Below are positions 1 to 6,620 of a stretch of 6,629 nt of DNA, one piece after another (position 1 is the stretch's first letter; each line of letters starts with the position of its first letter). The translations under genes were made by a program, and so were the position numbers. Under the pieces are notes generated by a model, which had not been told where the DNA came from, did not search any database, and saw nothing but the letters and a program-made list of their open reading frames with translations. Origin of the DNA: Rhodoferax sp. (lineage in GTDB: Bacteria; Pseudomonadota; Gammaproteobacteria; Burkholderiales; Burkholderiaceae_C); contig JAURGS010000142.1 in NCBI GenBank assembly GCA_030833685.1, forward strand, positions 1-6,629, in the 5' to 3' direction.

Positions 1-428
1 TGGCTCATCACTTTTTGGGCCTGGGCCGGCTCGAACATGTCACGCACCACAGCACGCGAAACCACAATGCCCGCGCCAGTGGTCAAGCCCTGGACAGCAC
101 GAAAGAAAACCAGTTGACCGATCGTCTGGGACAAGGCACAGCCCATTGAGGCCAACGTGAAGGCCGCCAGGCCCCACAACACGACGGGGCGACGACCGAC
201 GCTGTCCGAAATAGCGCCATGAAACAAGCTCATGAAGGCAAAACCAAACAGATAAGCCGACAAAGTCTGCTGCATCTGAACTGGCGTGGCATCAAGCGCC
301 TGTCCGATGCCTGCAAAAGCTGGCAAGTAGGCATCGATCGAAAAAGGGCCCAACATGCCCAAAAGCGCTAGCAACAAGGCCAGCCCCCAGCGCGGACCCT
401 TCCAAAGGTCACGTGCGTTGGGGTTCAT
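1..428 (-). CDS. Bcr/CflA-family MFS drug efflux transporter, N-terminal part (runs off the left edge)
   Basis: This is an inner-membrane proton-coupled drug exporter of the major facilitator superfamily. The reverse strand reads open from ATG at 428 to the window edge, giving 142 residues of a protein that is usually about 400 long. Visible parts are TM1 (about residues 14-36, with FSIDAYLPAF, the family's D-x-YLP signature), TM2 (about 52-72), the cytoplasmic MFS motif A GAISDSVGRRPV (71-82), TM3 (about 83-102) and TM4 with the FFRAVQG stretch (108-114) followed by SRAVVRDMF (124-132). The Arg usually found after the Asp in motif A is Ser here. The start lies 40 bp downstream of the ychF stop on the same strand, so read-through from ychF is possible. 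No strong ribosome-binding site is visible; GGGCGG lies just upstream. The substrate cannot be told from this fragment. The family call is firm. Confidence 0.88.
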   Translation of the reverse strand, partial: MNPNARDLWKGPRWGLALLLALLGMLGPFSIDAYLPAFAGIGQALDATPVQMQQTLSAYLFGFAFMSLFHGAISDSVGRRPVVLWGLAAFTLASMGCALSQTIGQLVFFRAVQGLTTGAGIVVSRAVVRDMFEPAQAQKVMS

Positions 429-468
429 CGGTACCGCCCGAACACCATGACAGGCTGAGCTGCAGGGC

Positions 469-1557
469 TCACGCGCTGAATAAAAAGTTCATCACATCGC
501 CATCGTGCACGACATACTCTTTGCCTTCGCTGCGCATCTTGCCAGCGTCCTTGGCACCTTGCTCGCCACCAAAAGCAATGTAGTCATCAAAGGCAATCGT
601 CTGGGCACGGATATAGCCTTTTTCAAAATCGGTATGAATGACACCTGCCGCTTGCGGCCCAGTGTCGCCAACGTGAATCGTCCAGGCGCGCACCTCTTTG
701 ACCCCCGCGGTGAAATAGGTCTGCAGGCCCAGCAGCTTGTAGGCGGCCACGATCAGCCGGTTCAGACCGGGCTCGCTTTGGCCAAGTTCCTCGAGAAACA
801 TTTTTTTATCGTCTTCATCCATGTCGGCCATCTCGGCCTCGATCTTGGCGCAAATCGCCACCACCGGCGCGTTCTGCGCCTGGGCAAACTGCTCTAGTCG
901 AGCCAGCATGGGATTGTTTTCAAACCCATCCTCGGCAACATTGGCCACAAACATGGCACTTTTGGCAGTGATCAGAAACAGCTGCTTGAGCAAAGGCTGC
1001 TCTTCCTTGGAAAAGGCGATGGTTCGCACCGGCTTGGCCTCATTGAGCGCAGCCTGACAGCGCTCGAGAATGCTGACATATCGGGCAGCCTCTTTGTCGC
1101 CACCGGACTTGGCGACCTTGGTGTAGCGCGCTAGCGACTTCTCCACCGTGGCCAGGTCAGCCAGGCACAGTTCGGTCTGAATCACCTCGATATCGGCAAT
1201 CGGGTCGACCCTGCCTGCCACATGCACCACGTTGTCATCTTCAAAACAACGCACCACATTAATGATGGCGTCGGTTTCGCGAATATGCGCCAAAAACTTA
1301 TTACCCAGGCCCTCGCCCGTGCTGGCCCCCGCCACAAGCCCGGCAATGTCGACAAACTCCACGATCGCCGGTTGAATCTTTTGCGGATGAACAATCGCGG
1401 CCAGGGCCTGCAGGCGCGCATCAGGCACCTCCACAATGCCCACATTGGGCTCGATCGTGCAAAAAGGGTAATTTTCTGCCGCAATGCCCGCTTTGGTCAG
1501 TGCGTTAAACAGGGTTGACTTGCCCACATTGGGCAAGCCCACGATGCCACATTTCAT
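469..1557 (-). CDS. ychF: Redox-regulated ribosome-binding ATPase YchF (Obg/OLA1 family)
   Basis: YchF is a cytoplasmic P-loop NTPase that binds ribosomes and, unlike most Obg relatives, prefers ATP. It is linked to translation control and to repression of the oxidative stress response. The 362 residues match the usual length of about 363. The Walker A/G1 motif GLPNVGKST is at 7-15 and G3 DIAGLV at 70-75. The G4 position reads NVAE (206-209) in place of NKxD, which is the family's basis for ATP specificity. His112 matches the catalytic His114 of E. coli, and Cys33 in NYPFCTIEPN matches the redox-sensitive Cys35. A helical insertion covers about 130-200, and the C-terminal TGS domain covers about 278-361 (LQTYFTAGVKEVRAWT to GDVMNFLF). 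ATG at 1557 is supported by GAGGA on the reverse strand (1564-1568) with a 6-nt spacer. It is divergent from the monooxygenase gene. Confidence 0.97.
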   Translation of the reverse strand: MKCGIVGLPNVGKSTLFNALTKAGIAAENYPFCTIEPNVGIVEVPDARLQALAAIVHPQKIQPAIVEFVDIAGLVAGASTGEGLGNKFLAHIRETDAIINVVRCFEDDNVVHVAGRVDPIADIEVIQTELCLADLATVEKSLARYTKVAKSGGDKEAARYVSILERCQAALNEAKPVRTIAFSKEEQPLLKQLFLITAKSAMFVANVAEDGFENNPMLARLEQFAQAQNAPVVAICAKIEAEMADMDEDDKKMFLEELGQSEPGLNRLIVAAYKLLGLQTYFTAGVKEVRAWTIHVGDTGPQAAGVIHTDFEKGYIRAQTIAFDDYIAFGGEQGAKDAGKMRSEGKEYVVHDGDVMNFLFSA

Positions 1558-1563
1558 AAACCG

Positions 1564-1568
1564 TCCTC
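1564..1568 (-). promoter_or_regulatory. Ribosome-binding site of ychF
   Basis: The reverse strand reads GAGGA six bases before the ychF ATG at 1557. It fixes that start, which also gives the canonical MKCGIVGLPNVGKST N-terminus. Confidence 0.75.
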
Positions 1569-1603
1569 AAACTGCAGGGTGCATGGCGCACACTGAACAT
1601 GGG

Positions 1604-1609
1604 ATTATC
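1604..1609 (-). promoter_or_regulatory. Possible -10 element for ychF
   Basis: The reverse strand reads GATAAT, one mismatch from TATAAT, about 47 bases before the ychF start in the divergent intergenic region. No good -35 hexamer lies 16-18 bases upstream, so this is a weak candidate. No clear promoter was found for the plus-strand group in the same 92-bp region. Confidence 0.25.
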
Positions 1610-1649
1610 CATGAGGGCTTACAAGAGCCCAGCTCCTAAAATGCAAGCC

Positions 1650-2780
1650 ATGACGTCTAGCTATGACATCTGCATTCGGGGCGGGGGCATTGTGGGCCAT
1701 ACGCTGGCACTTTTGCTCGCCAGGGATCGCTGGCGCGTGGCGTTGGTGATCAACACGCCCGCCACAACTGCTGGCAAAGACGTCCGAGCCTACGCACTTA
1801 ACGCCAAATCCAAACACTTGCTTGAGTCGGTTAAGTGTTGGCCTGATGCCCTGCACGCCACCGCCGTGCAGCGCATGGATGTCTTCGGCGACCGCGAAGG
1901 TCGTGTGCAGTTCAGCGCGGCAAATTTGGCTGTGGATGCACTGACCTGGATTGTTGATGTCGAGCCGCTTGAAGCGCTGTTGTCCCAGGCGGCGCGTTAC
2001 CAACCCAGCCTGGATGTCATGTCCGACGCGGTCGACGCCCCCCTGACCGTCATTTGTGAAGGCAAAGACAGTCCGCTGCGCCAGTCCCTGGGCGTGAGCG
2101 CGCAAACATCACCCTATCCCCAGCGCGCCGTGGCGGCTCGTCTGCGGGCACAGCAGGGCCACGGCCAAGTAGCGCGGCAATGGTTTCACGAAGGCGACAT
2201 TCTGGCTTTGCTGCCCACCGAGGGCGCACTGGGTCACGAGGTCGCTCTGGTCTGGTCCTTGCCGGAACAACGCGCCCATGACCTACAGCACGCTGACGCA
2301 GACGTTTTCGCGCAAGCCGTGGCCAGTGCCTGTGCGCACGCCCTGGGCCCGATGACACTCACTTCCGAGCGCCAATCCTGGGCACTGCAGTCAACCATGG
2401 CTGAGCGCTGGTTTGGTCGCTGGCCACAATCTGGGTCGTCCTCTGATCGGGCATGGGTGCTGGCTGGTGACGCCGCACATACAGTCCATCCCTTGGCGGG
2501 CCAAGGCCTTAACCTTGGTCTGGCCGATGCGCTGGAGCTGACCGACCTTCTTCGCAACAAAGCGCCGTGGCGCTCTGTCGCCGATTTGCAGCTGCTGCGC
2601 CGTTATGAGCGCAGCCGGCGCACGCAAGCCACAGCCACCGACCTGACACTCAACGGCCTACAGAAATTGTTCGCCCAGGAACATCCGGCCTTGCAACGGC
2701 TTCGTAACCTGGGCATGCAAGGCTTCGAACGCATGAATGGGCTCAAAACCTGGGTCGCCAGGCAAGCCATGGGCATTTAA
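1650..2780 (+). CDS. FAD-dependent monooxygenase of the UbiH/UbiF/Coq6 family (probable ubiquinone-ring hydroxylase)
   Basis: This is a class A flavoprotein hydroxylase, most likely acting on a ubiquinone precursor at the inner face of the membrane. Counting from ATG 1650 (376 aa), the FAD-binding GGGIVG is at 11-16 in SYDICIRGGGIVGHTLALLL. The second FAD/ribose motif, starting GDAAHTVHPLAGQG, is at 273-290 and is diagnostic of the family. The middle NAD(P)H/FAD motif, normally DG-x-x-S-x-x-R, reads EGKDSPLR (137-144), so its Asp is Glu. The frame is open from ATG 1599, which would add 17 residues (starting MGLSMRAYKSP). I chose 1650 because the Rossmann strand should begin a few residues in; 1641 is a third option and no start has a clear Shine-Dalgarno. 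It is probably first in a group with dsbC, the peptidase and the hydratase. Which ring position it hydroxylates cannot be read from the sequence. Confidence 0.88.
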   Translation: MTSSYDICIRGGGIVGHTLALLLARDRWRVALVINTPATTAGKDVRAYALNAKSKHLLESVKCWPDALHATAVQRMDVFGDREGRVQFSAANLAVDALTWIVDVEPLEALLSQAARYQPSLDVMSDAVDAPLTVICEGKDSPLRQSLGVSAQTSPYPQRAVAARLRAQQGHGQVARQWFHEGDILALLPTEGALGHEVALVWSLPEQRAHDLQHADADVFAQAVASACAHALGPMTLTSERQSWALQSTMAERWFGRWPQSGSSSDRAWVLAGDAAHTVHPLAGQGLNLGLADALELTDLLRNKAPWRSVADLQLLRRYERSRRTQATATDLTLNGLQKLFAQEHPALQRLRNLGMQGFERMNGLKTWVARQAMGI

Positions 2781-2785
2781 TTAAC

Positions 2786-2790
2786 AAGGA
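2786..2790 (+). promoter_or_regulatory. Ribosome-binding site of dsbC
   Basis: AAGGA lies nine bases before the dsbC ATG at 2800, in a short AT-rich gap that includes TTAATTAA across the monooxygenase stop. It supports the dsbC start, which also gives a proper signal peptide. Confidence 0.7.
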
Positions 2791-2799
2791 AATATCACC

Positions 2800-3519
2800 A
2801 TGAAACAACTTCTATCGCGCGCCAGCCTGGCACTGGGCCTGATCGGCCTGGCTTTTGCGGCGCTTGCGCAAGAGGCCACCATTCGCAAAAACCTGGCTGA
2901 GCGCATCCCACAACTACCCAAAATTGATGAGGTCAGCAAAACGCCGATTCCAGGGCTTTACGAAATCCGCATCAATGGCGCTGACATCTACTACACCGAT
3001 GCCGAAGCCAACTACCTGGTGCAGGGCAGCTTGTTTGACACCCGAGAAAAGCGCAACCTGACCGAAGAGCGTGTTGAAAAACTCAGCGCGGTGAGCTTCG
3101 ATAGCCTGCCGATCAAAGACGCATTCACCATGGTTCGTGGCAACGGCAAGCGAAAGATCGCTGTGTTTGCCGACCCCAATTGCGGCTTTTGCAAACGCTT
3201 TGAGCGCGATCTTGCCAAGGTAGACAACATCACTGTTCACCTCTTTCTCTACCCGATTCTGGGTGCCGACTCCACTGAAAAATCGCGAAACATCTGGTGT
3301 GCCAAAGACAAGAGCAAGGTCTGGAATGACTGGATGCTCAATGCCACGACACCCGCCACAGCCAGCTGCGACACCGCAGCGCTCACGCGCAACGTCGCCT
3401 TTGGCCAAAAATACCGCATCACCGGCACCCCAACGGTGATCTTTGCCAACGGCAAGCGCGTACCCGGGGCCATCAGCACAGAGCAAATTGAGGCCAACCT
3501 GGCGAGCGCCGGCAGCTAA
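2800..3519 (+). CDS. dsbC: Thiol:disulfide interchange protein DsbC (periplasmic disulfide isomerase)
   Basis: DsbC is a V-shaped periplasmic homodimer that reshuffles wrong disulfides in exported proteins and is kept reduced by DsbD. The 239 residues begin with a Sec signal peptide: K2/R7, a hydrophobic core at about 9-22, and likely cleavage after A-L-A (21-23) before QEAT. The N-terminal dimerisation domain spans about 24-85, followed by a linker and a thioredoxin-fold domain from about 100. The active site is CGFC (128-131) in FADPNCGFCKRF, where E. coli has CGYC. The cis-Pro loop is GTPT (209-212, Pro211). Cys167 and Cys190 match the structural second disulfide of E. coli DsbC. Spacing is 19 bp from the upstream stop. 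Its TAA overlaps the next ATG by one base. DsbG is the alternative name, but the second cysteine pair favours DsbC. Confidence 0.93.
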   Translation: MKQLLSRASLALGLIGLAFAALAQEATIRKNLAERIPQLPKIDEVSKTPIPGLYEIRINGADIYYTDAEANYLVQGSLFDTREKRNLTEERVEKLSAVSFDSLPIKDAFTMVRGNGKRKIAVFADPNCGFCKRFERDLAKVDNITVHLFLYPILGADSTEKSRNIWCAKDKSKVWNDWMLNATTPATASCDTAALTRNVAFGQKYRITGTPTVIFANGKRVPGAISTEQIEANLASAGS

Positions 3520-5330
3520 TGGCCAAATCGCTGCAAGCGCCCATCCACTGCGACGTTCGCATCCAGGACGTCCATGCGCATCGCTTTGCGGTCACGCTAA
3601 CGGTACCCCAACCACCGGCAAAGCTCATCGTGCGCCTGCCAGTCTGGATTCCTGGCAGCTACCTGATACGGGAGTTTTCAAAAAATCTCGATAGCCTGCA
3701 AGCGCAGCAGGGCAAGCGGGGCCGGCCCGTCCAGCAGTTGGACAAACACAGCTGGGCTGTTTCTTGCCAGGGCAGCGGCTCGCTGGTCTTGAGCTATGAA
3801 GTCTACGCTTTTGATCGATCGGTACGCAGCGCCTACCTGGATAGCCAGCGCGGGTTTTTCAATGGGACCAGCCTGTTCTTGATGGTGGAAGGCCGGCGCG
3901 ACCAGGTTCATCATTTGAGCCTTAGCGCCCAAGGCTTGCCTGCGGGCTGGCAGGTCGCCTGTGCGCTGGACCCACTCAAAACCAGTCGGCGTGGCAGTGG
4001 CACATACCTGGCACCTGACTACGATGCGCTGGTAGACGCGCCCGTTGAAATGGGTAACTTCTGGAGCGGCCAATTCAACGCTGTTGGTGTTGCGCACCGC
4101 TTTGTGGTGGCCGGCGCCCCGCCCAATTTTGATGGACAGCGCTTGCTGGCAGATACCCGGACGATTTGCGAAACAGAAATTGCTTTCTGGCACGGCAAGC
4201 AGCGTGGCGCCAAGAACGGGCCACGCCAGCGCAACTACCTGTTCATGCTCAATGCCGAGGACAACGGCTACGGCGGACTGGAACACCGCCACAGCACGGC
4301 CTTGATTTGCAAGCGAGCCGACCTGCCCCAGATCGGACAGGCCAAAAAGCTCAAAGCCAGTGATGGCTACACCACGCTGTTGGGCTTGATCAGCCACGAA
4401 TACTTTCACACCTGGAACGTCAAGCGATTGCGCCCGTCCGAGTTCACGCGTTACGACTACGCAAGCGAGAACTACACCGAACTTCTGTGGTTTTTTGAGG
4501 GCTTTACCAGCTACTACGACGACTTGATACTGCGCAGAGCAGGTCTGATTGACGACGTGGCCTACCTGGCACTGGTGTCCAAAAATATCAACGCGGTGTT
4601 GCAAACACCCGGGCGACTGGTGCAAAGCGTGGCACAAGCCAGCTTTGATGCCTGGGTCAAGTACTACCGCCAGGACGAAAACACACCCAACACCACGGTT
4701 AGTTACTACCTCAAGGGGGCGCTGGTCGCCCTGTGCCTGGACCTGAGCTTGCGCCAAAGCGGGCGCACCCACCTGGATGCCGTGATGCGGGCGCTTTGGC
4801 AGCGCTGCGATGGTGGCCCAATGACAGAAGCGGACCTGCTGGCGGTTCTGCAGTCATTGTCGGGAGAGTCGTTTGACAAGCGTTTGCAGGATTGGGTTCA
4901 CAGCACCAAAGAATTGCCTGTCATCGAATTGCTGCAAGCGCAAGGTGCCAAGCTCGATACCGAAGTCGCGCCCATGGCCGAGCGCCTGGGTCTACGGGTA
5001 AGTGAGCAAAGTGGCGTACAAATCAAGGTGGTGTTGCAGGGCGGTGCAGCCCAGAAAGCAGGCATGGCGCCAGGCGACGAATGGCTGGGTGTAGAAGTTG
5101 GCTCTGGCAAACAAGCGCAAGGCTGGCGCTTGGCCAAGCTCGACGACTTGCAGATGTACCTGGGGCAAGCCAAGTCTTGCGTGGCCTTGGTCAGCCGTGA
5201 CAAGCGCCTGCTTCGCCTGAAACTGGCGTTGCCTGCCCCAGCTCGCCGCCTGATGTTGTCACCTCAGAACGCAGCGAAGCTTGCCGCATGGCTGACGCCA
5301 ACGCCGCATGAAACAAAAACCATCAAATAG
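3519..5330 (+). CDS. M61-family metallopeptidase with C-terminal PDZ domain (glycyl aminopeptidase-like)
   Basis: This is a zinc metallopeptidase of family M61; characterised members release N-terminal Gly or Ala from peptides. The length of 603 aa is normal for the family. The zinc site is HEYFH (293-297), followed by the signature TWNVKRLRP. The third ligand is probably Glu327 in LLWFFEGFTSYYDD, 29 residues after the second His. The downstream family motif YYLKGALVALCLDLSLR is also present. An N-terminal beta-rich domain covers about 10-180. A PDZ domain covers about 485-570 (LGLRVSEQSGVQIKVV, then GGAAQKAGMAPGDEW). No signal peptide or membrane segment is seen, so it is probably cytoplasmic. 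The start codon sits in TAATG with the dsbC stop, with no strong Shine-Dalgarno of its own, which suggests translational coupling. The substrate is unknown. Confidence 0.92.
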   Translation: MAKSLQAPIHCDVRIQDVHAHRFAVTLTVPQPPAKLIVRLPVWIPGSYLIREFSKNLDSLQAQQGKRGRPVQQLDKHSWAVSCQGSGSLVLSYEVYAFDRSVRSAYLDSQRGFFNGTSLFLMVEGRRDQVHHLSLSAQGLPAGWQVACALDPLKTSRRGSGTYLAPDYDALVDAPVEMGNFWSGQFNAVGVAHRFVVAGAPPNFDGQRLLADTRTICETEIAFWHGKQRGAKNGPRQRNYLFMLNAEDNGYGGLEHRHSTALICKRADLPQIGQAKKLKASDGYTTLLGLISHEYFHTWNVKRLRPSEFTRYDYASENYTELLWFFEGFTSYYDDLILRRAGLIDDVAYLALVSKNINAVLQTPGRLVQSVAQASFDAWVKYYRQDENTPNTTVSYYLKGALVALCLDLSLRQSGRTHLDAVMRALWQRCDGGPMTEADLLAVLQSLSGESFDKRLQDWVHSTKELPVIELLQAQGAKLDTEVAPMAERLGLRVSEQSGVQIKVVLQGGAAQKAGMAPGDEWLGVEVGSGKQAQGWRLAKLDDLQMYLGQAKSCVALVSRDKRLLRLKLALPAPARRLMLSPQNAAKLAAWLTPTPHETKTIK

Positions 5331-5332
5331 CT

Positions 5333-5337
5333 GGAGA
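5333..5337 (+). promoter_or_regulatory. Ribosome-binding site of the enoyl-CoA hydratase gene
   Basis: GGAGA lies four bases before ATG 5342 in the 11-bp gap after the M61 stop. It fixes the start and suggests independent initiation within one transcript. Confidence 0.7.
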
Positions 5338-5341
5338 AGCC

Positions 5342-6121
5342 ATGACTTACGAATGCATCCAAGTTCGCACCGAGGCTGACAAGGTTGGCATCATCACCTT
5401 AAGCCGCCCCAAGCAGCTCAACGCCCTGAGCGATCAGTTGATGACGGAGCTGGGCAGCGCACTCAAGGCATTTGATGCAGACGATGCCATTCGCTGCATG
5501 ATCATCACCGGCAGTGAAAAAGCCTTTGCCGCTGGTGCGGACATCGGCAACATGGCGACCTACAGCTTTTCTCAGGTGTACAAAGAGGATTACATTTCGC
5601 GCAACTGGGAAACGGTGCGCTCAGTGCGCAAACCGGTGATCGCGGCAGTCAGCGGCTTTGCGCTGGGCGGCGGCTGCGAGCTGGCCATGATGTGCGATTT
5701 CATCATTGCCGCAGACAACGCACGCTTTGGGCAACCTGAGATCAAACTGGGCATCATCCCAGGCGCCGGCGGCACGCAGCGTTTGCCAAGAGCGGTCGGT
5801 AAGGCCAAGGCCATGGACATGGCGCTAACCGGGCGCATGATGGACGCCAATGAGGCCGAGCGCGCAGGCCTGGTCAGCCGGGTGGTCCCTCTGGACAAAC
5901 TGATGCACGAGGCGCTCGGTGCGGCCCTGGTCATCAGCGATTTTTCAATGTTGGCCACCATGGCGGCCAAAGAATCGGTCAACCGCGCCTTTGAAAGCGG
6001 CTTGGCCGATGGCGTGATGTTCGAGCGTCGCATGTTCCATGCCTTGTTTGCCACCAGCGATCAAAAAGAAGGCATGGACGCTTTTGTCAACAAACGCAAG
6101 GCACAGTTCAGCGACCGCTAA
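5342..6121 (+). CDS. Enoyl-CoA hydratase (crotonase family, short-chain type)
   Basis: This enzyme hydrates trans-2-enoyl-CoA to 3-hydroxyacyl-CoA in the cytoplasm, the second step of beta-oxidation. The 259 residues match a stand-alone crotonase. The oxyanion-hole segments are AFAAGADI (61-68) and FALGGG (106-111). Both catalytic acids are present: Glu113 in GGGCELAMMCD and Glu133 in FGQPEIKLG. They are 20 residues apart, like Glu144 and Glu164 of rat mitochondrial enoyl-CoA hydratase, and are followed by the family signature PGAGGTQRLPR (140-150). Keeping both acids favours true hydratase activity over an isomerase or other crotonase. It is last in the plus-strand group, 11 bp after the M61 gene. 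No other beta-oxidation or phenylacetate (paa) gene is nearby, so pathway and chain length are open; PaaF-like use is possible. Confidence 0.93.
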   Translation: MTYECIQVRTEADKVGIITLSRPKQLNALSDQLMTELGSALKAFDADDAIRCMIITGSEKAFAAGADIGNMATYSFSQVYKEDYISRNWETVRSVRKPVIAAVSGFALGGGCELAMMCDFIIAADNARFGQPEIKLGIIPGAGGTQRLPRAVGKAKAMDMALTGRMMDANEAERAGLVSRVVPLDKLMHEALGAALVISDFSMLATMAAKESVNRAFESGLADGVMFERRMFHALFATSDQKEGMDAFVNKRKAQFSDR

Positions 6122-6135
6122 GCCTGTGCGTCATC

Positions 6136-6155
6136 CCCCTGGGCGAGCCCAGAGG
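6136..6155 (+). other. Small hairpin after the enoyl-CoA hydratase gene
   Basis: CTGGG (6139-6143) pairs with CCCAG (6148-6152) around a CGAG loop, with two more C-G pairs outside one mismatch. No T run follows, so it is not a standard intrinsic terminator. It could protect the 3' end of the upstream mRNA or mean nothing. Confidence 0.3.
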
Positions 6156-6192
6156 TGACTGTCAACGGTACGGAAAACCTGTCTGCCAAGGC

Positions 6193-6198
6193 TATAAT
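6193..6198 (+). promoter_or_regulatory. -10 box of the tRNA promoter with GC-rich discriminator
   Basis: A perfect TATAAT is followed by the GC-rich TGCGCTC just before the tRNA. A GC-rich discriminator is typical of stable-RNA promoters under stringent (ppGpp/DksA) control. The -35 is weak: with a 17-bp spacer the hexamer would be ACGGAA (6170-6175). Initiation six to eight bases after the -10 would fall at 6204-6206, at or just before the mature tRNA 5' end. Confidence 0.65.
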
Positions 6199-6205
6199 TG
6201 CGCTC

Positions 6206-6282
6206 GGTGATATAGCTCAGTTGGTTAGAGCGCAGCATTCATAATGCTGATGTCGGTGGTTCAAGTCCACCTATCACCACCA
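6206..6282 (+). tRNA. tRNA-Met (anticodon CAU), elongator type
   Basis: A full cloverleaf can be drawn without mismatches. The acceptor GGTGATA (6206-6212) pairs with TATCACC (6272-6278). The D stem is GCTC/GAGC (6215-6218, 6228-6231), the anticodon stem CAGCA/TGCTG (6233-6237, 6245-6249) and the T stem GGTGG/CCACC (6255-6259, 6267-6271) with loop TTCAAGT. The anticodon CAT is at 6240-6242. The discriminator A is at 6279 and CCA (6280-6282) is encoded. The G1-C72 pair excludes initiator tRNA, which lacks a 1-72 pair. A CAU anticodon can also belong to tRNA-Ile2, whose C34 is changed to lysidine by TilS. The C4-G69 and C5-G68 acceptor pairs described for Ile2 are absent here (G4, A5), so elongator Met is preferred. 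The T loop does resemble that of Ile2. Confidence 0.95.
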
Positions 6283-6290
6283 AATCTCTG

Positions 6291-6324
6291 AAATCCCGAC
6301 GCTGGCGCGATCGGGATTTTTTTT
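6291..6324 (+). terminator. Rho-independent terminator of the tRNA gene
   Basis: AAATCCCGA (6291-6299) pairs perfectly with TCGGGATTT (6311-6319) around an 11-base loop, and the stem runs into eight T (6317-6324). It begins eight bases after the tRNA CCA, so the tRNA is a monocistronic unit. Confidence 0.9.
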
Positions 6325-6531
6325 GGCCATCCGCAAACAGTACGCAATGCAGTAACACCATGCCCGACCGACAGAGCCCTCACCGATTCCTCACACTGAG
6401 CAATGACGCATTACTCCATGCTAGGCCCAGCCTCACTACCAGTTTCCTGGGGGAGTCGGATACCCACGAGAAATCGCCGTTTAAACTTTGCTCGCTTACC
6501 AGATCAACCGACCAAGATCGCAGTTTTTTTC
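6325..6531. other. Non-coding stretch with no supported gene
   Basis: I see no gene in this part of the 305 bases after the tRNA terminator. A plus-strand frame (6403-6624, 73 codons) has no ribosome-binding site, no recognisable protein motif and runs through the inverted repeat further right. The sequence is less GC-biased than the genes to the left. No second copy of the tRNA 3' end (an attachment-site duplication) is visible. Confidence 0.5.
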
Positions 6532-6620
6532 GTTGACTTTTCGGCCGAGTGGGCCACATTCGTCCCTCTTAGTTCAGGGTCAGTGGCTGGCTTGTGGTCT
6601 ACTTCGGCACCCAAATCAAC
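6532..6620. repeat. Imperfect inverted repeat, possible IS21-family-like end(s)
   Basis: The left arm (6532-6557) starts GTTGA and ends GGCCAC. The right arm (6594-6620), read on the minus strand, starts GTTGA and ends GACCAC. Aligned by eye with one single-base gap, 19 of 26 positions match, and 36 bases lie between the arms. The same block also holds two related plus-strand units, 6549-6566 and 6594-6611, both starting GTGG. The arm pattern of TTGA, a TTTCGG-like core and a final CCAC resembles, from memory, the multiple transposase-binding repeats at IS21-family ends. The repeat is seen in the sequence; the IS21 link is inference. The true element boundary and any istA/istB genes would lie outside the window. 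Confidence 0.35.

Noticed and set aside
429..468. Intrinsic terminator between ychF and the MFS gene
   Set aside because: Neither strand shows a stable stem followed by a T run in this 40-bp gap.
3678..4772. A long minus-strand open frame (364 codons) opposite the M61 peptidase gene
   Set aside because: It lies entirely antisense to a well-supported gene with catalytic motifs, shows no recognisable domain, and is explained by codon bias in GC-rich DNA.
6344..6421. Similar short segments at 6344-6363 and 6400-6421 (GCAATG to CCATGC), considered as a direct repeat or attachment site
   Set aside because: The match needs a two-base gap and has several mismatches. It does not match the tRNA 3' end, so chance is likely.
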